The position numbers and the translations under genes are program-made. A model generated the notes under the pieces. The model ran no database searches and was not told where the DNA came from. It worked only from the letters and a program-made list of their open reading frames with translations. This document shows positions 1-5,626 of a stretch of 5,626 nucleotides of DNA, piece after piece; position 1 is the stretch's first letter; each line of letters opens with the position of its first letter. Origin of the DNA: Leptolyngbya sp. SIO4C5 (GTDB lineage: Bacteria; Cyanobacteriota; Cyanobacteriia; Phormidesmidales; Phormidesmidaceae). The DNA lies in NCBI GenBank assembly GCA_010671965.1, contig JAAHIC010000334.1, positions 1 to 5,626 of the forward strand, in the 5' to 3' direction.

Positions 1-16
1 GTGCTTTTTCCGATCT
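1..16. other. Probable Illumina adapter remnant at left end
   Basis: The first 16 bases, GTGCTTTTTCCGATCT, match the 3' end of the reverse-complemented TruSeq read-2 adapter (GTGCTCTTCCGATCT) with one substitution and one extra T. Alone this would be weak, but the right end carries a far stronger match to the same adapter in the opposite orientation, as expected for a library insert with untrimmed ends. These bases are probably not genomic, and the GTG at position 1 should not be taken as a start codon. Confidence 0.65.
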
Positions 17-99
17 CTTCTGCATTCACTGAAAAGGTGCCTGTCTTCGGGGTCAGCGACAGGGTCAAGCCGGTAATGGCTTCGACGATCTTCAGCTAG
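17..99 (+). other. Frame-broken 5' coding remnant of the large gene
   Basis: Frame 1 is open from position 1 to a TAG at 97-99; after the adapter-like bases it reads SAFTEKVPVFGVSDRVKP, which looks like ordinary protein. The downstream gene is in frame 3, which is closed by a TGA at 30-32 and becomes convincing only from about 78 (GFDDLQLDDITLQISRT). The simplest reading is one coding sequence whose frame changes between roughly 57 and 80. A sequencing error at a poor contig end is more likely than a real mutation, given the adapter beside it. The exact shift site cannot be fixed from the sequence alone. Confidence 0.45.
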
Positions 100-110
100 A
101 CGATATTACG

Positions 111-2786
111 TTGCAAATTAGCCGCACCCTGGATGACCAGGGCAAGAAAGCGCTCAGTGGCGTGCTAGGTGGCACTTTGGAGATCGCCGGAGCCGCCTTT
201 AGAAGCGACTATACGTTCCCTGGTGAGTTTGTTCTTAGCGGTCAGGTGCCCTCGCTGAAGCTATCGCCGGTTGTGCAAGATCTCTGCGGTAGCCGGACGC
301 TGCAAACCTTGCCCATCCCTGCCAGCGTGCTGGCGGTTGATTTTTCTGACGTAGCGGTTACGGTTGCCCCCAAGAGCCGATTCTTCTCTCTCAGAGCCAA
401 CTCGACCCTGGGTTTGGTGGAGTTAATGGTGAAGAAAATTGGCAATGACTGGGGCTTTGTGACCGGCTTTTTGCCCCCCGCGTCCTGGAAGTTTTCTGCG
501 ATCGCCAGTGAGCTGAGCGTTCTCGACGGGCTCAGCTTTGCAGATACGGCCTTAGTTTTGTCCTCAGTAGAAGACCGAGCGCTGGCGCTGACCAGTTTAT
601 CGTCCCTCAGCTCTGAACTCACTGTCATTCGGGGCTTAAACTTTATTGCCAATCTGGATATGCGCGGGCTCGGCGTCGATGCCCTGCTCGGCATTGAGAA
701 CCTGCGGGTCTACACCGCCATTGGCGGCAACCCGGCTGACATCGTGTTAGAAGCAGAGATCGATGGACAGTTTAAACTGTCGGAGACGGTGGGCTTTGGC
801 GATATCAAGTTCCGGTTGCAGCCGTCTCCTAGCAACTTCTCCCTGACGCTGTTAGGCACCGTCACCACTATTTTGGATAACAGCGCTCTCGCCTTTGTCG
901 GCGCTATGCAGGTGCAGCCCCGCGCGGCAGTGCTGCAGGCTTCAATGCTGGGTATTTGGAATGAACCTTTTGATACCAAAGGAGTTGCGATCGCCAATAT
1001 TGCCCTTGATCTAGGCGTCAGTTTGCCGCCACCGCTGCCAACGGTTGGTATTGCCGGTAGCTTACAAGTGGGCGATTTCCAGGGCTTAGTTGCCGTGAAG
1101 TTTGATTCGGCCATGCCGAGCCGCAGTATGCTGGCAGTTGCCTTCAATCGGCTCTATCTAATGGATGTGATCCGCACGTTCTGCGACGCTGCGATCGCCC
1201 AGTCCATCCCCCCTGCATTGGCCAATACAGTTCTTAAGCTGGGCTTTGAGGACGTCAACATTTACGTCGTGCCCCAGCCCACTACCATTGGCGAACTGGC
1301 TTTTGACCAGGGCTTTTACTTAGCTGGTACGCTGATTTTTTGGGGATTGCGGGCTCAGGCCTCGCTGTCGATTGACTACCTCGAAGGCACAGAACTCAAG
1401 GCCGAAATGGATCCGATTGATGTCGGCGGCATTTTCAAAGTCAGTGGTGCTGCCGGACGGCTCAAACCCTCTGTGTACTTCAAACTGTCTCCGAACCCCA
1501 CTGAGACGCCTACGCTCGATCTCTCCGGCGCGGTAGAGCTTTTGGGGCTACGCCGAGAAGTCTTAATGAGCTTCTCTGACAGTGGCTTCCACTTCCTCAG
1601 CTCAGGCAAGATCTTCAATCTGTTTGAGGCCACCCTGGAGGTCAAGGGACAAGACTTCAAGAGCGGCGGCAGCATCTGGGTAAAAGCCTCTATGCAAAAC
1701 GATTTGCTGAGTTACCTGCGCGCAGAGGCGACGGCCGCAATTCAGGCGGCGGCCAGCAAAGCCACCCAGGATCTCTCCAATGCCCAGGCGGCGGTGGCAA
1801 AGGCCCAGGGAGATGTCAACAAGCTCAATACCGACATCGCCAATATGCGCCAGACAATTCAGCGGGAGCGCGATCGCGATTCCCAGCGGATGCGCGATGC
1901 CCAAGCAGCGGTGCAAAAAGCGCAGAATGAGGTTGACAAGCTCAATACCGACATCACCAATATGCGCCAGACAATTCAGCGGGAGCGCGATCGCGACTCC
2001 CAGCGGATGCGCGATGCCCAAGCGGCGGTGCAAAAAGCACAGAATGAGGTGAACTCGATCCAGCGCGAAATCGACAGCAGCAAACGGCGCATTGACCAGC
2101 TCAATCAAGATATCAAGAACAAGGAACGCTGGTTTAATCAATCGAAGTGGTACGAAAAGAGCTACCGCTGGGCCGAATTCTCAGCCTATGCAGCCGCTAA
2201 AGGCAGTGAGATAACGGCAATCTATACCAAGATTGGGGGTCTGGAGGCGGCCAAGGCGACTGCCAACGGAATATTAGAAGGGGCTAAACAGGTAGTACGA
2301 GGTCTAGAAAAAACCATCGATGGCTTCCCCATTGATGCCGATGTCCGCATTGCCGGGTTGTTCACCGCACGGGAAACCGCCAACGGGGTATTGGAAACTG
2401 CCAAGCAGGTGGTACGGGGTCTAGAAAAAACCATCGATAGCTTCCCCATTGATGCCGATGTCCGCATTGCCGGATTGTTTACGGCACGGGAAAGTGCGAC
2501 GGCAGCTTTATATACGGCTACTCAGTTCTTAGAAGGAATTAAAATCTCCGTCGGGGCGATGGCCGATGTGGGGCAGTTTATTGTGGACGTCGGTTTGGGT
2601 GGATTGCTTGATGTTAGGTCAGCCCAGTTTGAAGGCTCACTGGACGCCACTCAGGGTGGCAACGTCATGATGGCGATCGAGCTGGTCTTCATGCAAGGGC
2701 AGCCACAAACCCTGTCGCTGGCTTTTGCTTTCGGCAATCCTCAGCAAGCTGCTCTAGACCTAGCGAAGAAACTGCTTCCTGGATAG
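111..2786 (+). CDS. Large beta-rich/coiled-coil protein, function unknown, 5'-partial
   Basis: I do not recognise a named family. TTG at 111 is only the first possible start in frame: it has no ribosome-binding site, and the frame already reads like this protein from about 78, so the true start is probably left of the window. Numbering from 111 (891 codons), residues 1-530 are short, alternating hydrophobic/polar segments rich in G, L, V, S and T, typical of extended beta-sheet, with only two cysteines (in VQDLCGS and IRTFCDAA). Residues about 535-690 are highly charged alpha-helix: two 39-residue repeats (558-596, 597-635), a partial third, then an Arg/Lys/Gln-rich helix. Residues 718-795 are two copies of another 39-residue repeat containing FPIDADVRIAGLFTARE. 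Residues about 815-891 return to beta-rich sequence and end in LAKKLLPG. No membrane helix is obvious. Signal peptide and location cannot be judged without the N-terminus. The beta-sheet with a long helical excursion could suit a structural, surface or lipid-binding protein, but that is speculation. A terminator follows 14 bases after the stop. Confidence 0.9.
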   Translation: MQISRTLDDQGKKALSGVLGGTLEIAGAAFRSDYTFPGEFVLSGQVPSLKLSPVVQDLCGSRTLQTLPIPASVLAVDFSDVAVTVAPKSRFFSLRANSTLGLVELMVKKIGNDWGFVTGFLPPASWKFSAIASELSVLDGLSFADTALVLSSVEDRALALTSLSSLSSELTVIRGLNFIANLDMRGLGVDALLGIENLRVYTAIGGNPADIVLEAEIDGQFKLSETVGFGDIKFRLQPSPSNFSLTLLGTVTTILDNSALAFVGAMQVQPRAAVLQASMLGIWNEPFDTKGVAIANIALDLGVSLPPPLPTVGIAGSLQVGDFQGLVAVKFDSAMPSRSMLAVAFNRLYLMDVIRTFCDAAIAQSIPPALANTVLKLGFEDVNIYVVPQPTTIGELAFDQGFYLAGTLIFWGLRAQASLSIDYLEGTELKAEMDPIDVGGIFKVSGAAGRLKPSVYFKLSPNPTETPTLDLSGAVELLGLRREVLMSFSDSGFHFLSSGKIFNLFEATLEVKGQDFKSGGSIWVKASMQNDLLSYLRAEATAAIQAAASKATQDLSNAQAAVAKAQGDVNKLNTDIANMRQTIQRERDRDSQRMRDAQAAVQKAQNEVDKLNTDITNMRQTIQRERDRDSQRMRDAQAAVQKAQNEVNSIQREIDSSKRRIDQLNQDIKNKERWFNQSKWYEKSYRWAEFSAYAAAKGSEITAIYTKIGGLEAAKATANGILEGAKQVVRGLEKTIDGFPIDADVRIAGLFTARETANGVLETAKQVVRGLEKTIDSFPIDADVRIAGLFTARESATAALYTATQFLEGIKISVGAMADVGQFIVDVGLGGLLDVRSAQFEGSLDATQGGNVMMAIELVFMQGQPQTLSLAFAFGNPQQAALDLAKKLLPG
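1782..2050 (+). repeat. 117-bp tandem repeat encoding coiled coil, 2.3 copies
   Basis: Unit 1 is 1782-1898, unit 2 is 1899-2015, and a third copy runs from 2016 to about 2050 before diverging. Each unit is 39 codons; the first two proteins match at 34 of 39 residues. The unit opens with AQAAVxKAQ, continues through KLNTDI and NMRQTIQ, and closes with RERDRDSQRMRD. Hydrophobic residues at heptad-like spacing with dense charge indicate a long coiled coil. Since 117 is divisible by three, copies can be gained or lost without breaking the frame. Each full unit carries a HIP1 octamer (1870 and 1987) inside its RERDRD codons. Confidence 0.93.
2262..2495 (+). repeat. Second 117-bp tandem repeat, two copies
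   Basis: Copies are 2262-2378 and 2379-2495, differing at 16 of 117 bases by hand alignment and at 4 of 39 residues. Each reads ANG(I/V)LE, then KQVVRGLEKTID, FPIDADVRIAGLFTARE. It is predicted to be an amphipathic helix, a short Pro-containing turn (FPIDAD), then another helix, so a helical hairpin is plausible. Degenerate flanks (IYTKIGGLEAAKAT before, ATAALYTATQFLEG after) suggest an older array from which these copies were recently duplicated. The sequence is unrelated to the upstream coiled-coil unit but has the same 39-codon length. Confidence 0.93.
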
Positions 2787-2799
2787 CAATCTGAGGCTG

Positions 2800-2863
2800 C
2801 CCCCCTCGGCTGCTCAGGATATTTGAGGCCAAAGTCCTCTCTCAAATCCGAGGGGGGACTTTT
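2800..2863 (+). terminator. Nested-hairpin rho-independent terminator
   Basis: A perfect 10-bp stem pairs CCCCCCTCGG (2800-2809) with CCGAGGGGGG (2848-2857). Inside it a second perfect 7-bp stem pairs ATTTGAG (2821-2827) with CTCAAAT (2841-2847); the right arms of the two stems abut, while 11 bases bulge on the left. The sequence then runs ACTTTT (2858-2863). It starts 14 bases after the stop of the large gene, the expected place for its terminator, and separates that gene from the Uma2 gene. The short T-tract and bulge make efficiency uncertain. Confidence 0.65.
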
Positions 2864-3036
2864 GTGTGCAAATTCGTACAAATTCAGCGCGTCTATGCTA
2901 CCGGCTCTACTATGACGTGGGCCGCATTTGTGCTGACGCTTGCGGATGTCACCGCTCCCTGGTTTGAGCCTCATCATCATCCCCACCCACTGCCTCAATC
3001 GCCTACACTGAAACCATCTGTTCACCTGTCAATGCC

Positions 3037-3600
3037 ATGGTGCCTAATGCCCTGCGCTGGACCACCCGCGACCTTGACGCCATGCCTGATGATGGCGGCT
3101 GGAAGCGCTACGAGATCATTGATGGAAATCTGTATATGACCCGTGCCCCTCATATTCGCCATCAGGGGGCCAGCGGCAACATTCACGTTGAGCTAGAAAT
3201 TTGGTCTAGACAGTCTCAATTAGGCAAACCCTTTCAAACCCCAGGCGTCATTTTCACGCCCACCGATGCCGTCATTCCCGATGTGGTTTGGATTAGCCAG
3301 GAACGCCTCGCCAATGGCATTGATGACGCTGGGCACCTGATTGTCGCCCCCGAACTCATAGTTGAGATTCTCTCCCCTGGCGAGCTGAACGAGCAACGAG
3401 ACAAAGAGGTCAAGCTCAAACTTTACTCTCTCCATGGCGTTCAGGAATACTGGATCGTCAGTTGGCAACGACAAACCGTGGAGATTTACCGCCGCTCAGA
3501 AGCTCAGCTCCAACTCGTCAGCACCCTTTTGTCCGGCGATGTTCTCATTTCCCCCTTGCTGCCAGGCTTCAGTGCCCCAGTCACTCAGCTTTTTCAGTAG
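3037..3600 (+). CDS. Uma2 family (DUF820) PD-(D/E)XK nuclease-like protein
   Basis: A complete 187-residue protein of normal length for the Uma2/DUF820 family (Pfam PF05685), which has a restriction-endonuclease-like fold. Visible hallmarks in order: RYEIIDGNLYMTRAPHIRHQ at about 24-43; PDVVWIS with D82; PELIVEILSPG with E110; then D122, K126 and Y130 in the family's DxxxKxxxY pattern, and GVQEYWIV at 134-141. D82, E110 and K126 are likely the metal-binding and catalytic residues, so the fold looks intact. By family knowledge these are putative DNA endonucleases, very numerous in cyanobacteria and often transposon- or context-independent; the actual substrate is unknown. ATG 3037 is preferred because the following residues (MVPNALRWTTRDLDAMPDDGG) resemble the usual Uma2 N-terminus; no clear Shine-Dalgarno sequence precedes it. 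No partner antitoxin or methylase gene lies beside it, and I see no convincing promoter in the 173 bases after the upstream terminator. Confidence 0.92.
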   Translation: MVPNALRWTTRDLDAMPDDGGWKRYEIIDGNLYMTRAPHIRHQGASGNIHVELEIWSRQSQLGKPFQTPGVIFTPTDAVIPDVVWISQERLANGIDDAGHLIVAPELIVEILSPGELNEQRDKEVKLKLYSLHGVQEYWIVSWQRQTVEIYRRSEAQLQLVSTLLSGDVLISPLLPGFSAPVTQLFQ

Positions 3601-3710
3601 AGCTATAGGGCTAAACTCAATCATTAGATTGCGGGGCTGATGGGCGGTTTGAGCGTGACCATCTAATTGATGGTAAAGACTAGATTTAGCCAGTTGGGTG
3701 AGCGCAGGCC

Positions 3711-5626
3711 ATGCACCAAAGAATGTCAGTGGGTCGGGCTGGGTTTCGATGCTTCAGATTTTGCCTTGGCATAGTTTTAGGCATTGCGATCGCCTGTAGT
3801 CCGGCCATTAGTAATGGGTCGGAATCGGCTCTAGCCCCTGCTGCCCTAGCTCAGATTCCTGCTTCAGCTACAGCCACGTCAGCAGAATCTCTGCTAGATC
3901 AAGGTCGCCAGCATTATGCTGCCCAGCGCTTCACTGAGGCAGCCGCAGCCTGGAATGCAGCGGTATCCCAACTGGCTGATCAGCCGCTGCAGCAAGCTCT
4001 CGCCCTCAGCTATCTCACCGCCGCCTATCAGCAGCTGAGCCAGTGGGAGGCCGCCGATCGCGCGATCGCCCAAAGCCTAGACCGGCTCACCACCGTCCCT
4101 GATTCCGTCGAAAAAGTAGCCGTCAGCGCCCAGGCTCACAACACCCTCGGCAGCTTGCAGTTGGCGCGAGGACAGACCCAGGCCGCCCTAGAAACCTGGC
4201 AGATTGCCGCCGATCTCTACGCTCAAGCGGGAGACCAGTCCCGCCAGCTCAACAGTCTGCTAAATCAGGTACAGGCCCAGCAGTCTCTGGGCTACTATCA
4301 ACAGGCCCGAAACACCCTGACGACGATAGAGCAGCGCTTACCTCAGCAGTCGCTGTCTTTACAAGTTCGCGGTTATCAGCGGTTGGGCCAGACCTATTGG
4401 CTGCTAGGCGATCTGACGGCCTCACAAACCCATTTGCAAAAGGCGCTTGAACTGGCCCAGCAGGCCAATATAGAAACTGGGGCAATCTTGCTAGAGCTAG
4501 CCAATACGGCCCAAGCCCAGGGGAGCGTATCAGATAGGGCAAGTGAGGCCATACCCGCCGCGATCGCCCTTTATCAACAAGCAGCCCAGGCCCCTGAGGC
4601 CAGTATTCGGCTCAAGGCTGACCTCAATCGCTTAAAGCTGCTTGTCCAGCACAATCCCGGTGAGGCGCAGCGCCTAGCCACCTCCTTACCTGCCGAGATT
4701 GCTAACCTGCCCCAGGGGCGCAGCCAGATCTACGCCTATATCAATGCGGCCCAAAGCTTACTTCACTTAGAAACGCCTGCAGCAGTTGAAACGTCTGCTC
4801 ATCTACTCGCCCAGGCAGTTCGGCTCAGCCAGGATTTACGCGATATTCGGGCTGAAGCCTATGCCAGAGGCTATTTAGGTCGCGCTTACGCAGTTTCTCG
4901 CCAGTGGGCTGAGGCGCAGCAGCTGACTGAACAGGCCCTGCGGCTGGCTCAATCCCTTAGTGCGGCTGACATTACCTACCAGTGGCAGTGGCAGTTGGGG
5001 CGACTCCTCAATCAGCAAGGCCAGCAGCAAGCGGCTCTACCAGCCTATCGCGCCGCCTTCGCCACGCTGCAGTCGCTAAAGCAGGATTTGGTCGCTGTCA
5101 GCGACGATTTGCAGTTCTCTTTTCGAGACAGCATAGAGCCGGTGTATCGAGAGCTAGTGGCGCTGCTGCTCCAAGCCAACGTCAGTAATCAGAAGATCTC
5201 TAGCGTTGATGCCGATCTATCAAGCCATCAGACCCGGATCAAAGAGGCGATCGCCGTGATTGATGCTTTGCAGGTAGCAGAGCTGAATAACTTTTTTAGA
5301 ACGGCCTGCCTGGAAGCGCAGCAGGTCAATCTAGAAAATGTGAGCCAAACCGCCACAGCCATTATCTACCCGATCATTTTGCCAGATCGCTTAGAACTGA
5401 TTGCCAGTCTACCAGGGCAGCCCCTGCAGCAATACACCAGCCCGGTAAATCAAACTGAGCTAGAGCAAACGCTTCTAGAATGGCGGCAACAGTTAGAAAA
5501 GCCATTTACCTCACCAGAGGGCAAAGCCCTGGGGCAGCAGCTCTACGGCTGGCTGATGCAGCTGCATCAGCCAGGCGGAGGGCTAGAGCGGAAGAGCAGC
5601 GGGCTGAACTCCAGTCACCCAGTCTA
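3711..5626 (+). CDS. Secreted TPR protein with CHAT domain, 3'-truncated
   Basis: The frame is open from ATG 3711 (first start after TGA 3699-3701; a weak AGG lies at 3706-3708) to the window end. Residues 12-29 are a hydrophobic signal segment after a basic N-terminus; cleavage after ALA at about 47 (ALA|QIP) is likely, although Cys29 in GIAIACS could be an alternative lipoprotein site. Residues about 60-460 are TPR-like helices with repeated A/L/Y/G spacing, clearest near 61-90, 141-172, 220-252, 384-416 and 425-457, fitting a protein-binding scaffold. The CHAT-associated part follows: VYRELVALLL (478-487), AELNNFFRTACLEAQ (523-537), AIIYPIILPDRLELI (550-564) and LYGWLMQ (611-617). CHAT is a caspase-like peptidase domain; its His and Cys lie further downstream and are missing, so activity cannot be judged. 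Residues from 618 on come from an inverted copy and adapter (5562-5626) and are not real. Such proteins are common in cyanobacteria and probably act outside the cytoplasm; target unknown. It starts 110 bases after the Uma2 stop. Confidence 0.92.
   Translation, partial: MHQRMSVGRAGFRCFRFCLGIVLGIAIACSPAISNGSESALAPAALAQIPASATATSAESLLDQGRQHYAAQRFTEAAAAWNAAVSQLADQPLQQALALSYLTAAYQQLSQWEAADRAIAQSLDRLTTVPDSVEKVAVSAQAHNTLGSLQLARGQTQAALETWQIAADLYAQAGDQSRQLNSLLNQVQAQQSLGYYQQARNTLTTIEQRLPQQSLSLQVRGYQRLGQTYWLLGDLTASQTHLQKALELAQQANIETGAILLELANTAQAQGSVSDRASEAIPAAIALYQQAAQAPEASIRLKADLNRLKLLVQHNPGEAQRLATSLPAEIANLPQGRSQIYAYINAAQSLLHLETPAAVETSAHLLAQAVRLSQDLRDIRAEAYARGYLGRAYAVSRQWAEAQQLTEQALRLAQSLSAADITYQWQWQLGRLLNQQGQQQAALPAYRAAFATLQSLKQDLVAVSDDLQFSFRDSIEPVYRELVALLLQANVSNQKISSVDADLSSHQTRIKEAIAVIDALQVAELNNFFRTACLEAQQVNLENVSQTATAIIYPIILPDRLELIASLPGQPLQQYTSPVNQTELEQTLLEWRQQLEKPFTSPEGKALGQQLYGWLMQLHQPGGGLERKSSGLNSSHPV
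5539..5584. repeat. Fold-back inverted repeat, likely library artefact
   Basis: Bases 5562-5584 are the reverse complement of 5539-5561 at 20 of 23 positions, with no loop. The inner 13 pairs are perfect, giving a 26-bp exact palindrome at 5549-5574 (left half CTGGCTGATGCAG). The right arm ends exactly where adapter sequence begins, and CHAT-family similarity ends at the palindrome centre. A polymerase fold-back at a fragment end explains all three facts; a natural hairpin explains only the first. Confidence 0.8.
5585..5626. other. Illumina read-2 adapter remnant at right end
   Basis: Bases 5585-5618 align without gaps to the 34-base TruSeq read-2 adapter with 29 matches, including exact blocks CGGAAGAGCA (5589-5598) and CTGAACTCCAGTCAC (5604-5618) in correct register with five bases between. 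The final eight bases, CCAGTCTA (5619-5626), occupy the place of a library index. This stretch is not genomic. Confidence 0.93.

Larger units (their letters stand above)
498..5254. repeat. HIP1 octamers (GCGATCGC), nine dispersed sites
   Basis: Perfect GCGATCGC palindromes start at 498, 987, 1191, 1870, 1987, 3786, 4062, 4560 and 5247. Several extend to GCGATCGCC, usually encoding Ala-Ile-Ala. HIP1 is a known highly iterated palindrome of many cyanobacterial genomes, so the density supports cyanobacterial origin. Sites occur in the large gene and the CHAT gene but none was found in the Uma2 gene. Confidence 0.9.

Noticed and set aside
40..64. CCTGTC/GACAGG inverted repeat near the left end, considered as a fold-back like that on the right
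   Set aside because: Pairing does not extend beyond 6 bp when the flanks are aligned, so there is no support for a second fold-back.
1602..2141. Long minus-strand open frame (179 codons) opposite the coiled-coil repeats
   Set aside because: Its apparent repeats (NCLAHIGDVGIELV) are the antisense of the coiled-coil units; low codon plausibility and no start context. It is a shadow of the sense gene.
2864..3139. Plus-strand 91-codon frame overlapping the start of Uma2
   Set aside because: Composition is His/Pro/Cys-rich and unlike a protein, it overlaps the well-supported Uma2 start in another frame, and it begins directly after the terminator.
3618..3631. Small hairpin CAATC-ATTA-GATTG after the Uma2 stop
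   Set aside because: A 5-bp stem with no T-tract; expected by chance and not a credible terminator.
3658..3674. Inverted repeat ACCATC-TAATT-GATGGT upstream of the CHAT gene
   Set aside because: Only a 6-bp stem without a T-run or a convincing promoter beside it; too weak to call an operator or terminator.
2787..3710. Uma2 plus CHAT considered as a nuclease-protease defence pair
   Set aside because: The CHAT protein has an export signal, the genes are separated by 110 bases, and both families are commonly found singly in cyanobacteria. Adjacency alone is not evidence.
4249..4542. Minus-strand 97-codon frame inside the CHAT gene
   Set aside because: Lies wholly opposite a well-supported TPR coding region and shows no family features.
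4982..5188. Plus-strand 68-codon frame inside the CHAT gene
   Set aside because: Arg/Ala/Ser-rich out-of-frame reading of GC-rich TPR codons.

Overview
The window looks like a short contig from a cyanobacterium. At least nine copies of the HIP1 octamer GCGATCGC, a cyanobacterial genome signature, are spread over all the genes, and both recognisable protein families (Uma2-type DUF820 and secreted TPR-CHAT proteins) are abundant in cyanobacteria. The genus cannot be fixed; a Leptolyngbya-like filamentous lineage would fit but is only a guess.

Layout, all genes on the + strand. (1) 1-16 resembles the end of an Illumina adapter, and 17-110 holds coding sequence in a broken frame. (2) To 2786 runs the 3' portion of a large gene of unknown function: a long beta-rich region, a coiled coil built from 39-residue tandem repeats, a second and unrelated pair of 39-residue repeats, and a beta-rich C-terminus. 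(3) 2800-2863 is a nested-hairpin terminator. (4) 2864-3036 shows nothing I can support. (5) 3037-3600 is a complete Uma2-family PD-(D/E)XK nuclease-like protein. (6) 3601-3710 is a gap with only weak inverted repeats. (7) From 3711 to the window end is a secreted TPR protein entering its C-terminal CHAT (caspase-like) domain; it is cut before the catalytic residues.

The right end is not natural. Authentic sequence appears to stop at about 5561. The next 23 bases (5562-5584) are an error-containing inverted copy of the 23 before them, and 5585-5618 matches the TruSeq read-2 adapter at 29 of 34 positions. The last 22 codons of the CHAT frame are therefore artefact and should not be read as protein.

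The three genes show no evidence of working as one system. A terminator separates the first from the second, and Uma2 and TPR-CHAT genes are commonly scattered singly through cyanobacterial genomes. No new defence system, RNA gene, mobile element or CRISPR array can be supported. The most interesting biology is the unassigned beta-rich/coiled-coil protein.
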